Assembly (NCBI GenBank): GCA_022072165.1 | Contig: JAJVIF010000003.1 | Coordinates: 1-64,000, forward strand | Direction of reading: 5' to 3' | Length of the DNA: 64,000 nt | From: a bacterium | Lineage (GTDB): Bacteria > JAJVIF01 | Shown: piece by piece, positions 34,895 to 44,140 of the stretch | Numbering within the stretch: the first letter of the stretch is position 1 | How the letters are laid out: each line of letters opens with the position of its first letter | The notes under the pieces: model-generated | Seen by the model: the letters and a program-made list of their open reading frames with translations, nothing else | The model's database searches: none | What the model was told of the DNA's origin: nothing | Made by a program: the position numbers and the translations under genes

Positions 34895-35053
34895 AGGCTC
34901 CTAGTGCTCCGGTGCGTCCCGGCATTGCCGGGGTGTGTCTCCGGCGGGCTGACGGTCGATGAAGCCCGGGCCAACATCCAGGAAGCGCTGGAGGGGGTCC
35001 TGGCGACGATGCGTGCCCACGGCGACCCGATCCCCGAGATGGACCACGATTAG
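34895..35053 (+). pseudogene. HicB-type antitoxin remnant (C-terminal half)
   Basis: The frame ending at TAG 35051 reads VPALPGCVSGGLTVDEAR then ANIQEALEGVLATMRAHGDPIPE, the HicB core (LPGCVSxGxTxxEAxxNIxEA...G.PIPEP). The N-terminal strand region that should precede it is missing: an in-frame stop lies at 34892. A short GTG-initiated peptide from 34904 is possible but would lack half the fold. No HicA toxin gene is adjacent. The remnant sits exactly where composition returns from AT-rich to the GC-rich background and may mark a recombination edge. Confidence 0.7.
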
Positions 35054-35304
35054 CTGTTGAGTGCGTGGCAGGCACAGCTCAGCGATGAGCGTCGTATCTG
35101 GTAGCTGGTGAGCATCACCACTCCTCCTTCCGCATCCCTCTCCCCCACTCTGGCATTCTTCCTGCTTCCCCATCCACCAGTATCCGCCCGACCCCCTGCC
35201 CACCCCACGGCAGTGGTCACAACGGACTCCCCCATGCCCGATAATATCGGGAGGCCCCCCACCGGGCGACTCCAACGAAGCGGACGGCCACCCCGACCCC
35301 GACC
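35054..35304. other. Intergenic region upstream of clpX
   Basis: About 250 bp, pyrimidine-rich. It contains the perfect palindrome CCCGATAATATCGGG (35237-35251) overlapping a TAAT-rich -10-like core, about 55 bp before the clpX ATG. No gene is seen. Confidence 0.5.
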
Positions 35305-36621
35305 ATGACCCACTACACCGATGAACGCCTCCGCTGCATGGTCTGTGGCCGCAGCAAATACGAGTCCTCGGTCCTCGTGACCACCGAAACCGGCATCGTC
35401 ATCTGCGATCGCTGCATCGAGATGTTCCACACCCGGATTCGCGAGGAGTCCCCCGAGGAAGCCGCCACCCCCGCCATCGACTTCCAGCTCCTCAAGCCGG
35501 CCGAAATCAAACGCCGCCTCGATGAATATGTCATCGGCCAGGAAGACGCCAAGCGGATCCTCTCCGTCGCGGTCTACAACCACTACAAGCGGATCCGGCA
35601 CCAGGCCGGCGACCACCACCAGTCGCTGCCGCGACGCCTGCGGGAGGTCGATATCCAGAAGTCCAACATCCTCCTCGTTGGCCCCACCGGCACTGGCAAA
35701 ACCTACCTGGCCCAGACCCTGGCCCGCATCATCGATGTCCCCTTCGCCATCGCCGATGCCACCAGCATTACCGAGGCGGGGTATGTCGGCGAGGATGTCG
35801 AAAACATCATCCTCAAGCTGTATGCGAACTCGGAACACAATGTCGAGCGGACCCAGGTCGGGATTGTCTACATCGATGAGATCGACAAGGTCGCCCGCAA
35901 GAGCGCCGACAACCCCAGCATCACCCGGGATGTCTCCGGCGAGGGGGTGCAGCAGGCGCTGCTGAAAATCCTCGAGGGAACCATCGCCAATGTCCCGCCG
36001 CAGGGGGGGCGCAAGCACCCCGACCAGGCGTACATCGCCATCGACACCACCAACATCCTCTTCATCTGCGGCGGCGCCTTTGAGGGGCTGGGGGATGTCG
36101 TGGGCCAGCGGCTCCTGGAGGCGAATCTCGGCTTCCGGAGTACGCCGGTGGCGAAGTCGACCCGGGAAGCGACCCGCAAGCTCAAGCAGACCGACCACGG
36201 GGACCTGGTGAAATACGGCTTCATCCCGGAACTGATCGGACGTCTGCCGGTCCTGGCGACCCTCGATGAGCTGGGCGAAGAAGAACTGGTGCGGATCCTC
36301 ACTGAGCCCCGCAACGCCCTCGTGAAGCAGTATCAGGCCCTCCTGGCGATGGATGGCATCGAGCTGGAGTTCACCAACGCCGCCCTGCATGCCATCGCGC
36401 AGGGTGCCCTGTCGAAGGGGACCGGGGCACGCGGCCTGAAGACCCTCATCGAGCGGACCATGCTCGAGCCGATGTACGAGGGGCCGTCACGGACCGGCTC
36501 CCGACGGCTGGTCATCGATGCCGGACATGTCACGGGCAACGAGCCGGTGGAGTTCTCCGCGAGCATCCGGGAGTCGCGGACCCAGACCGACGAACCGGAG
36601 TACCTGGAAGAAGCGGGCTAG
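35305..36621 (+). CDS. clpX: ATP-dependent Clp protease ATP-binding subunit
   Basis: 438 aa. N-terminal zinc-binding domain with Cys11, Cys14, Cys34, Cys37 (CMVCG ... CDRC). AAA+ core: Walker [16 protein letters not shown] (about 127-134), [13 protein letters not shown], Walker [12 protein letters not shown], sensor/box [14 protein letters not shown], and [12 protein letters not shown] in the C-domain. Known: the ClpX hexamer unfolds tagged proteins and passes them to ClpP. The ATG at 35305 opens the canonical zinc domain although no Shine-Dalgarno is visible. A bidirectional terminator follows. Confidence 0.97.
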   Translation: MTHYTDERLRCMVCGRSKYESSVLVTTETGIVICDRCIEMFHTRIREESPEEAATPAIDFQLLKPAEIKRRLDEYVIGQEDAKRILSVAVYNHYKRIRHQAGDHHQSLPRRLREVDIQKSNILLVGPTGTGKTYLAQTLARIIDVPFAIADATSITEAGYVGEDVENIILKLYANSEHNVERTQVGIVYIDEIDKVARKSADNPSITRDVSGEGVQQALLKILEGTIANVPPQGGRKHPDQAYIAIDTTNILFICGGAFEGLGDVVGQRLLEANLGFRSTPVAKSTREATRKLKQTDHGDLVKYGFIPELIGRLPVLATLDELGEEELVRILTEPRNALVKQYQALLAMDGIELEFTNAALHAIAQGALSKGTGARGLKTLIERTMLEPMYEGPSRTGSRRLVIDAGHVTGNEPVEFSASIRESRTQTDEPEYLEEAG

Positions 36622-36652
36622 TCGCCACTTCGTCCTTGTTCCAACAACAGCG

Positions 36653-36680
36653 ACGCCCCCGGGGTTCCCGGGGGCGTTCT
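36653..36680. terminator. Bidirectional terminator between clpX and lipoprotein F
   Basis: Perfect 11-bp stem ACGCCCCCGGG / CCCGGGGGCGT (36653-36663 with 36667-36677), loop GTT, followed by TTCT on + and CGCTGTTGTTGG on -. Confidence 0.75.
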
Positions 36681-36709
36681 GCTGTCAGTGCGATGTCAGT
36701 CAGATGGCG

Positions 36710-39490
36710 CTACCAGGGACCGTCCGAGTAGCCGAAGACGAGTCCCTCGTTCATCCCGTTCGACGAGGCAAAGTACGCGATCCGGTTATCGAGTGACGCG
36801 AAGGAGAACCGGAACAGGTCGCCATCCGGACCGGGATGTCCCATGTCCCAGTCCGCCAGATGGGGATCGGGGCGTCGCGCCCGGAAGATCACGGCGGGGC
36901 CATCACCGGAGATGATGCTCGGCATGTACTGCAGGATGGGACGGTTGTTGTGCATCTCCAGCCGAACCGGGAGCATGAAGTCTCCATCCGCTTCCACCGG
37001 CATGGAGTAGGTGCGTCCGAACACCGGCACGCCGGGATCGAAGACCTCCAGATGACGCATCTGGGGAAGCGGCTCCATCGATCGACGTTCCGCCATGTAG
37101 AGCTGCACACGGCTGCTGGCAGTACGGCCAGTCACGGCGACAGAGTTGGACATTCCGGGATACACGGTGTAAATGTTGAAATCGGTATCGCCCTGCGGCT
37201 TGGCGACTTTGGAGAGCCAGATTTGGGTGTCTGAGATATCAGAGAGCGCGAGGTACACCCGCTCCTCGGACCCCAGCGTCTGCACTGTCGCGTCGAAGCA
37301 GACGACGTTGTCTTCGAGGAAGCTGCGGATCCAGTCGCCGGAGCCGGATGGCGTGGTGGTCGTGGTGTTGTAGGCGTAGAGATACCCACTGGCTGCCCGC
37401 CGCACAAACGCGTAGGGCAACCCGTTCAGCGACAGCAGCTTCACCGGGGCGGCATACTCCAGCCCCGGTTCCGGTGCTTGCATGGGGCTGACCACCCAGT
37501 TGCCCGCGAAGCCAGGGGTAGGGACAGTAGCCCGGCCATAGAACGGCATGATGCCACCGCCGTCATCGACCGCTGCGATGAACGCGAGCCGGTCATCGAT
37601 CATGGCCGCCGTTGTGTGCCAGACACCATCATTGATGACATCGTGCAGGAACCAGTCGCCAGCCGTCGTTGGGAGAGGGACCTGCGAGACCGAGACGCGC
37701 AGGGGGCGGTCGCCGCTCCCCCCGATCAGTTCCGAATAGACCAGGATCGGGCGTCCATCGACCACGAAGACATGCTGCCCATCAGGATAGGTCAGTCCCA
37801 GATTTGCGAAATTCACCCGATGCCAGGTGAAGTCCGGGCGTTGCGGGTCGAGGACCCGGTAAGTGAAGGGATACGGCGCGGAGGTGCCATCAGCGTTGGT
37901 GGCGGTCACACTCCCGGTGAAGGTGCCGGGGAGTCCGGCGAGGTAGACCTCCGGGGCAGCGCCGGTCGCCGTGGGCTCGCGGGTTCCGCCGCCGAAGTTC
38001 CAGTCGAAGCTGGTAGGAGTGCCGGTGGCAGTCGCCTGGAAGGTCAGCTTTTCATCGACCGCCCCGACGATGCCGGTAGGCGTCACGCTCGTTACCACAG
38101 GCGGCGCATTCACGGTAATCGGGACAATCTGCCAGGTCCGGGCCGGGACCGCCCGACTCGCGCTCGGCAGCAGAGTCGTCGCATCGACCCCGGCGTGGTA
38201 GGTGCCGCGTTCGGTGTCGGCGAACTCCACGTCGGTTACCCGCAGACAGCCGTAGTATGTTCCCGCGCCGGCTCCGGTCTGGTTGGGGAGGGTGTTGCTA
38301 TAGAGAAAGACCGCGTTGGAGAGTCCGGTACCGGACGTGGGGGTCCCCAGATTTCTCAGCCCCGCAGTCAGGAGGTCGGGGCAGTCGAGGACCACTTCCG
38401 GGGCACCACTGCCACCCTGCTGGATGCGGGACACATCTGCCTCGCTGCCGACTTTCTTGCCGCTCGCCTCGGTGGCGCCGGCATCCCAATCACGCACCCG
38501 GACTTCCAGGGTGGTGGTGGAACCGACAGCCGACTTGAGCGTGAGGTTGCTGGTCGGGATTACCCGGGAGATATCGAGGGCCGCATACGGCAGGCGATAG
38601 GCGAACGCGCTGCTGTTGATAACCTCCGGTGGGAGGCGATGGGTCGCGCCGCCGCTGCCCCTGGGGTCGGTGTACTGGATCAGGAGGGCGACATCCAGTG
38701 CGAAATTGTTCGCGCTCAGCGACTCCTTGCTCAGCGTGATCTGATTCGTGATGCTCTGCCCGCCGTGGAGGTAGTCATAGCCGGTCCAGCCGGTCCCATT
38801 CGCGCCAAGATTAATCCGCTGCCAGCCGCCAGCCGGCGCGGCATAGTTGCCAGCAGGTACGCCGCCGTTGCTGACCCCGTCGCGATTGTCCTGCGCCTCG
38901 TCAGCGAGCAATTTGTAGGGAAACGCCGTCACGAGCGGAATTCCACTGGAGGCGAGGAGGTCGCCGACTTCCACATAGCCATCGGGTCCCACCACCGCAC
39001 CAGCGCTGAGGCGGACTGCGTTGGTAAAGAATGACTTCGGGTTGTAGGTCGTCAGTACCAGCAGGCGTCCGGTGTACCCCAGGTCGGCGCGATTGGTGCC
39101 AGTGGCGGGATTGGCCACATTGGGGGCCGGGAAGGGATGCGCGTGACTGAACGTGAGCCGAAAGCTGCCGCTCCCCAGGACCTGCACGCCCGTAATGCGG
39201 AACGAGTTCGCATTCTGGAAATTCGCGATGTCCAGGTCGTAGCGCTGTCCCTGCGGCGGCTGGGCGGTGGTCGCCCGGTGGGGAGTGACAGTCGCTGTCA
39301 GCGTCACAGGATCGACCTGCACATGGAAACCCGCGAGGAGGGTCGCGCCATCAGCCCCGGCCTGGAGCGCCAATGCTGGTGGAGTCGCGACCGCTGGATT
39401 AGCGGGGATGAGCGGGTCAGCGGATCGTCCGCACCCACTCAGCAGCAGCGTAAAGATGAGGCCAGCATGGAAGTACCGGGACGTAAGCAA
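36710..39490 (-). CDS. Lipoprotein F: family core, PKD domain, beta-propeller
   Basis: 926 aa. The start is TTG 39490, supported by GGGAGG 5 nt upstream. Lipobox LSGC (Cys20). Subfamily I core: QPPQGQRYDLDIANFQN, FSHAHPFPAPNV, NRADLGYTGRLLVLT, DGYVEVGDLLA, GGWQRINLG...GWTGYDYLHGGQ, IQYTDPRGSGG, VRVRDWDAGATE. PKD at about 460-547 (SFDWNFGGGT, GTFTGSVTATNADG). The remaining about 370 residues show repeated GDWxxHxV ... DDRLAFIAAVDDG ... RATV units of a beta-propeller and end YSDGPW. It is the tandem partner of G, 100 bp away; the two are alike through core and PKD. Confidence 0.78.
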   Translation of the reverse strand: MLTSRYFHAGLIFTLLLSGCGRSADPLIPANPAVATPPALALQAGADGATLLAGFHVQVDPVTLTATVTPHRATTAQPPQGQRYDLDIANFQNANSFRITGVQVLGSGSFRLTFSHAHPFPAPNVANPATGTNRADLGYTGRLLVLTTYNPKSFFTNAVRLSAGAVVGPDGYVEVGDLLASSGIPLVTAFPYKLLADEAQDNRDGVSNGGVPAGNYAAPAGGWQRINLGANGTGWTGYDYLHGGQSITNQITLSKESLSANNFALDVALLIQYTDPRGSGGATHRLPPEVINSSAFAYRLPYAALDISRVIPTSNLTLKSAVGSTTTLEVRVRDWDAGATEASGKKVGSEADVSRIQQGGSGAPEVVLDCPDLLTAGLRNLGTPTSGTGLSNAVFLYSNTLPNQTGAGAGTYYGCLRVTDVEFADTERGTYHAGVDATTLLPSASRAVPARTWQIVPITVNAPPVVTSVTPTGIVGAVDEKLTFQATATGTPTSFDWNFGGGTREPTATGAAPEVYLAGLPGTFTGSVTATNADGTSAPYPFTYRVLDPQRPDFTWHRVNFANLGLTYPDGQHVFVVDGRPILVYSELIGGSGDRPLRVSVSQVPLPTTAGDWFLHDVINDGVWHTTAAMIDDRLAFIAAVDDGGGIMPFYGRATVPTPGFAGNWVVSPMQAPEPGLEYAAPVKLLSLNGLPYAFVRRAASGYLYAYNTTTTTPSGSGDWIRSFLEDNVVCFDATVQTLGSEERVYLALSDISDTQIWLSKVAKPQGDTDFNIYTVYPGMSNSVAVTGRTASSRVQLYMAERRSMEPLPQMRHLEVFDPGVPVFGRTYSMPVEADGDFMLPVRLEMHNNRPILQYMPSIISGDGPAVIFRARRPDPHLADWDMGHPGPDGDLFRFSFASLDNRIAYFASSNGMNEGLVFGYSDGPW

Positions 39491-39592
39491 TGACGCCTCC
39501 CTGCGTTGGTTTGGAGGGTCATTCTACGCCCAGTCATCTTGTGATGCTGCTTACCGCCTGCTGCCAGCTGGACCAATCACGGACCGACTGGA

Positions 39593-42358
39593 CTACCAGG
39601 GACCATCGGCCTGGACCCAGAAGTTGTGACCGTCGAACTGACTGCGACCAAAGAGAGAGAGTCGATTGTCATGCGATACCAGCGTGGCCCGGGTCATCGC
39701 TTCCACGGGAATCGAAGCGCTTTCCCAGTCCGTGGGTAGCGGCGTGGGTGACAGCGCACGGTAGATGCGCGGCTTGTCAGTATCGAGATTCACAAAGAGC
39801 GCGAGCCGGTCGTTGTGATTCAGGAGCTCCACCCCATAGCCGGAGAGCGCGATCGCCGGATCAGGAAACTGGTAGTTGCTCACCACTGAGTAAGAAGCTG
39901 CAGACTCCATCCGTCCCTCCCGGAGATATGGCAGCGGGCTGGCCTCGAACCCGATGCGTACTACTAATACATGACTGTAATCGGGATGGACCAGACCTCC
40001 CGCCATCGAAACTCGCCGACTGCCGCCTGTAAAGATGATGAACGATTCATAGGATGCAGAACCCACCGGCTGATTCGTGTTGGCGGCATAAAGCTGGGTC
40101 AGCCCGGGACCATTTTTCGCGGTGGCCAGCATGATCCGGGGTCCTTCAGGCAGCGGCAAGACCAGGAGATCAAAGGAGTCTACGCTTGATGTGATCTGAT
40201 GAGATGTCCAGGAGGCCGGACCGCTGGGAGTCGTGCTGCTGGTCATGTAGGCCACCAGCACGTTCGCACTGTCCCTGGTACAGGCATAAGGCGTGTCGTT
40301 GTAATTCACCAGGTGAAGGTCGCCTCCGAACCCATTAGTCGGGGACTGCATCGGATTGATGATCCAGTCCTCATTTCTGGCAGGATGAGGCGCAAAGCTA
40401 TAGGCGTAGTGCGGAACCTGGAAGCCCCCCGACGATGCGTTGAAGACGCAGGCGGGTTTGCCATCAATGACGGCTGCGGCAATCGACGTCGAAGTGACCG
40501 CCTCCAGCGTGTAAAGATTCCAGTCCAGCGTACTTTCGGGGTCTGAATCCTGCGCGACAGCGCAGCGCACATAGGTGCTACCGACCGTGTCGTATTCAAC
40601 GAAAAGCAGAATCGGACGATTGTCGATGATCACCACCTGATCCCCAGTCGGTCCGTACCCACTCATCACCGTGGCCGGAAAGACTTTATGTGTCTTCAGC
40701 ACGGGTTTGACCGGCGGCAGGACCCGGAACGAGAAGGGATACGGCGCTGATGTCCCCTCCGGACCAGTGGCGGTCACATTCCCCTGAAAGGTGCCGGCGG
40801 TCCCTGCGAGGAAGACAGTCGGCTCTTGACCCGTGGCACCAGGGGTCCGGGTCCCCCCGCCGAAGTCCCAGCTCCAGGAGGTCACGTTGCCAGAGGCGGT
40901 CGCACGGAACGTGATGGGGTCATCCACCGCACCGATGAGACCCGTCGGGGTCACACTCGTGATCACCGGCGGAGCGCTGACCGTAACCGGCACGATCTGC
41001 CAGGTCCGGGCCGGGACTGCACGACTCGCGGATGGCACCAGCGTCGTGGCATCGACACCGGCATGCCAGGACCCGCGCTCGGAATCCGCAAACTCGACAT
41101 CGGTGACCCGCAGACATCCGTAGTAGGTGCCAGGACTCGCCCCGGTCTGATTGGGAAGCGAATTGCTATAGACAAAGACCGCGTTGGAGAGTCCCGTCCC
41201 GGATGCGGGCGTTCCCATGTTCCGGAGGCCAGCGTTGAGGAGGTCCGGGCAGTCGAGGACCACTTCCGGCGCGCCGCTCCCGCCCTGCTGGATGAGGGCA
41301 ACATTCGCTTGCGTCCCCACCTGCTTGCCTGGCGCTTCGGCCGCGCCAGCATCCCAGTCACGCACCCGCACTTCCAGTGTTGCGGAGGATCCCACCACGG
41401 GCTGTAACGTCAGGTTGGCGGTCGGGATCACCCGGGAGACATCGAGGGCGGCATAGGGGAGGCGATAGGCGAAATTCGTGACGCTTGCTGTCTCGGCGGG
41501 GAGTCGATGAGTTGAGCCGCCGCTCCCCCGGGGATCGGTGTACTGAATGAGCAGTGCGACATCCAGCGCGAAGTTACTGGCAGTGAGGACCTCTTTGCTC
41601 AGGGTGAACTGATTGGTGATGCTCTGACCGCCATGAAGATAGTCATAGCCGGTCCAGCCGGTGCCCGCCGCGCCGAGATTGTTCCGCTGCCAACCACCAG
41701 AGCCGGCGACATAACTCCCGATCGGCGATCCGCCATTGCTGACTCCAGTCCTGTTGTCCTGAGCTTCATCAGCCAGCAGCTTGTAGGGATACGCGGTCAC
41801 GAGGGCAGGTCCGGCATGAGCCAGGAGGTCGCCGGTCTCTACATAACCATCCGGACCCACCACCGCACCTGCGCTCAGACGCACCGCACCGGAGAAGTAC
41901 GACTTGGGGTTGTAGCCCGTCAGGATCAGCAGACGTCCGGAGTAGCCGAGGTCGGCCCGGTTGGTGCCGGAAACTGGATTCGCGACATTCGGAGCCGGGA
42001 AGGGATGGGCATGACTAAAGGTCACGCGGAAGTTCCCGCTCCCCAGCACCTGGACGCCTGTCACGCGGAACGAATCTGCGTTCTGAAAATTCGCGATGTC
42101 CAGATCGTAGCGCTGCCCCTGAGGGGGCTGGGCCTGCCCGCTGCGGTGTGGCGTGACCGAGGCGGTCAATGCGGCCGGATCGATCTGCAGATGGAATCCT
42201 GCGAGGAGCGTCATTCCTTCGGCAGTCTCCTGCCGGGCCAGCGCTGCCACCGGTGGATCAGTAGCCAGTGGTGGGCTGAGGGGAGTCGGTGACTGCTGGC
42301 ATCCCACCAGCATGGCGCACAGGCTGATCAGTCCAGCCAGTCGTGGAATCGTGCTCAT
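39593..42358 (-). CDS. Lipoprotein G: family core, PKD domain, beta-propeller
   Basis: 921 aa from the ATG at 42358 (GGAGG 8 nt upstream; nine-codon extension rejected). Lipobox LVGC (Cys20). The core is nearly identical to F (QPPQGQRYDLDIANFQNADSF, IQYTDPRGSGGSTHRLPAE, VRVRDWDAGAAEAPGKQ). PKD at about 458-546 (SWSWDFGGGTRTPG). The propeller tail diverges more from F than the core does and ends WVQADGPW. It starts 33 bp after the stop of the frameshifted MarR-type gene, so marR-G-F may form one transcript. Confidence 0.78.
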   Translation of the reverse strand: MSTIPRLAGLISLCAMLVGCQQSPTPLSPPLATDPPVAALARQETAEGMTLLAGFHLQIDPAALTASVTPHRSGQAQPPQGQRYDLDIANFQNADSFRVTGVQVLGSGNFRVTFSHAHPFPAPNVANPVSGTNRADLGYSGRLLILTGYNPKSYFSGAVRLSAGAVVGPDGYVETGDLLAHAGPALVTAYPYKLLADEAQDNRTGVSNGGSPIGSYVAGSGGWQRNNLGAAGTGWTGYDYLHGGQSITNQFTLSKEVLTASNFALDVALLIQYTDPRGSGGSTHRLPAETASVTNFAYRLPYAALDVSRVIPTANLTLQPVVGSSATLEVRVRDWDAGAAEAPGKQVGTQANVALIQQGGSGAPEVVLDCPDLLNAGLRNMGTPASGTGLSNAVFVYSNSLPNQTGASPGTYYGCLRVTDVEFADSERGSWHAGVDATTLVPSASRAVPARTWQIVPVTVSAPPVITSVTPTGLIGAVDDPITFRATASGNVTSWSWDFGGGTRTPGATGQEPTVFLAGTAGTFQGNVTATGPEGTSAPYPFSFRVLPPVKPVLKTHKVFPATVMSGYGPTGDQVVIIDNRPILLFVEYDTVGSTYVRCAVAQDSDPESTLDWNLYTLEAVTSTSIAAAVIDGKPACVFNASSGGFQVPHYAYSFAPHPARNEDWIINPMQSPTNGFGGDLHLVNYNDTPYACTRDSANVLVAYMTSSTTPSGPASWTSHQITSSVDSFDLLVLPLPEGPRIMLATAKNGPGLTQLYAANTNQPVGSASYESFIIFTGGSRRVSMAGGLVHPDYSHVLVVRIGFEASPLPYLREGRMESAASYSVVSNYQFPDPAIALSGYGVELLNHNDRLALFVNLDTDKPRIYRALSPTPLPTDWESASIPVEAMTRATLVSHDNRLSLFGRSQFDGHNFWVQADGPW

Positions 42359-42391
42359 CAGGGCAGCCTCCTGCAGGATGTACATCGCATT

Positions 42392-43025
42392 CTAACTGCG
42401 AACGGGTAACCCCATGGCCCGACTCACCAGTTCCTGATGTGCATCAGGAGCCGGAAGATGCTCGTGACAGTCGATGCGCAAATCCGCTGCCTGCATCGCG
42501 ATGTTGGCCAGCGCACAGTGATGCGGCGGGCCGGTTTCATGCACATGCGGCCGGAAGTGCATACAGTTCACGCACATACGGGCGGGGGGAATCAGTCCGC
42601 GTAGCTGAAAATCCTTAATCATGTGAATGATGATCCGCAGGAGGGCAGCCTGGTCTTCAGGAGGGAGTGTCGCCACCACCTCGCGCATCACATCGGGCCA
42701 GTCCCGCAATTCTCGTGCAATCTTGCGACCTTCGCTGGTCAGGACTATCCGGATGGCGCGTCGATCCGCCGGATCGCGGAACCGCTCCAGCAACTGGCGT
42801 CGCTCCAGGGCCGCCACTGCCTCACTGGCAGTCGGAGGGGTCACGCCCAGTTCCATCGCGACCTGATTTAGCCGGAGGCCTTCTTTCGACGGGCTCAGCG
42901 CTGCCAAAAATCTGCCCCAGCGTGGGGGTCAGCCCATGCGGACTCCCCAGCTCCCAGGCCTGATGGCGCAGCACCAGCCCGATCCGGGCCAGCCCGCTCG
43001 CAATGCGTTGCTCCAGCGTTTGCAC
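42392..43025 (-). pseudogene. MarR-family regulator with Cys/His C-terminus, frameshifted at a T5 run
   Basis: Two frames join at 42902-42912. The first (GTG 43025) reads MQTLEQRIASGLARIG ... LTPTLGQIF. The second reads LAALSPSKEGLRLNQVAMELGVTPPTASEAVAAL, the winged helix, then RFRDPADRRAIRIVLTSEG. Removing one T from the TTTTT run restores LGQILAALSPSKEG and a normal full-length protein of about 210 aa. The C-terminus has CVNCMHFRPHVHE ... PHHCALA ... LRIDCHEH: four Cys and several His, a metal or Fe-S site known from some MarR relatives. A perfect TACGAC-N9-GTCGTA palindrome lies upstream. Either a pseudogene, slippage-dependent expression or an indel error. Confidence 0.75.
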
Positions 43026-43079
43026 AAACTCCGTCCCTATGCCCAGTGTCAGCAGAGCAGACTCCGCCAGAATTCACGA

Positions 43080-43100
43080 TACGACCATTAGACAGTCGTA
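43080..43100. promoter_or_regulatory. Candidate MarR operator palindrome
   Basis: TACGAC (43080-43085) and GTCGTA (43095-43100) separated by 9 bp, about 55 bp upstream of the MarR-type start. Size and position suit autoregulation. Confidence 0.45.
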
Positions 43101-43145
43101 AACGTGCTCTGGCGCACAGTTTTCACCCTCACTCAGGATCGCTGG

Positions 43146-43967
43146 TCAGGCCTCCTGGCCAATCCCTGCCGTATGCCCCAGCGACTTGAGCTTTTCCTGC
43201 AGATGCTTCGCCTGCTTCTGTGTAATCGCACCGGTCCGAATCTGGTAACAGAAATCCTCGGGATTAAAGGACTTGGGGTCCTTGCCCTCCTGCGGGCCCA
43301 TTTTCCAGAAAGTGAAGTTCAGTCCCTTTTCCGCGTCCTGCTTGATGCCAAAATCACCCCAGCGACCGTTGAGGTCCCGCTGCAGGTCCCGGGCTTCCTT
43401 CGACCCCAGACACTTCCCGATGTGGATGTAGAACTTCCTCGGTCCGCTGGCCAGACTGGCCCCCGGATTGGTGGGCTTTTTCTCCGGAGTCGCGGCCGGC
43501 TTGTCGGCTCCTGGCTTCGCGGCCGGTTTCTCTGTGGGCTTCACTTCCGGCTTTGTTTCAGGTGCCGGCGCGGGCTCCTGCGGTGTCTCTGCGGAAGGTA
43601 CGACCTCTTCTGTCGCTGGGGACTCAGGCGCTGCTTCTTCAGTCGGAACGGCGTCATCAGCGCTTACGGCTTCTTCAGTGACAACCGGCTTATCTGGCGC
43701 AGGGGTCTCTTCCTGTTCGTCTGACTGTGTCGCCTGTGACTCTGGCTCCGTCATGTCCGGCAGCTCGGTTTGCACCGGCGGAGCAGTCGCGTCGAGGCGA
43801 TCATCCATCGCTTTCCCGGTGACCCTGGCCATCAACGTACCGATCAGTGCCGGCTGACGGACCACCATCACTGCCGCGCCGACCACTGCCAGTCCGATGA
43901 CCCCCATGAAGCAAAGCAACAGGACGATCACCAGCGTCTTGGTGTTCCCAGGGCGGTGTCGATGCAT
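43146..43967 (-). CDS. Single-pass membrane protein with acidic linker and SPOR-like C-terminal domain
   Basis: 273 aa from the ATG at 43967, which has GGAGG 9 nt upstream. A short basic N-terminus is followed by one transmembrane helix (TLVIVLLLCFMGVIGLAVVGAAVMVV, about 10-35), then about 120 residues of Glu/Pro/Ala linker (VTEEAVSADDAVPTEEAAPE, KPAAKPGADKPAATPEKKP). The last about 85 residues (RKFYIHIGKCLGSKEARDLQRDL ... FCYQIRTGAITQKQAKHLQEKL) have the length and alternating pattern of a SPOR peptidoglycan-binding domain. Known: SPOR proteins bind septal peptidoglycan in the periplasm. The SPOR call is moderate because the sequence is divergent. It stands alone between lipoprotein H and the MarR-type gene. 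Confidence 0.6.
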   Translation of the reverse strand: MHRHRPGNTKTLVIVLLLCFMGVIGLAVVGAAVMVVRQPALIGTLMARVTGKAMDDRLDATAPPVQTELPDMTEPESQATQSDEQEETPAPDKPVVTEEAVSADDAVPTEEAAPESPATEEVVPSAETPQEPAPAPETKPEVKPTEKPAAKPGADKPAATPEKKPTNPGASLASGPRKFYIHIGKCLGSKEARDLQRDLNGRWGDFGIKQDAEKGLNFTFWKMGPQEGKDPKSFNPEDFCYQIRTGAITQKQAKHLQEKLKSLGHTAGIGQEA

Positions 43968-44074
43968 GGTTGTCATCCTCCGAGGATCCTGCACAGGAGA
44001 TGAGCAGATGTCGCTCGCTGCTCAGGCGGAAGCGACAATCCGGGGCATTGTACGTTGGCGGCGGCCACAAACAG

Positions 44075-44113
44075 CCATCCCCAGCGACAGCCGGGAGGCC
44101 GCGCTGGGGATGG
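44075..44113 (-). terminator. Terminator of lipoprotein H
   Basis: Perfect 12-bp stem CCATCCCCAGCG / CGCTGGGGATGG (44075-44086 with 44102-44113), 15-nt loop. The - strand continues GCTGTTTGTGG. Confidence 0.65.
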
Positions 44114-44140
44114 TGCTGTTTCAGGCTACTTGTGCTGCGG

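Noticed and set aside
34786-35304. Complete HicAB toxin-antitoxin pair
   Set aside because: Only the C-terminal half of HicB is readable and no HicA-like frame is next to it.
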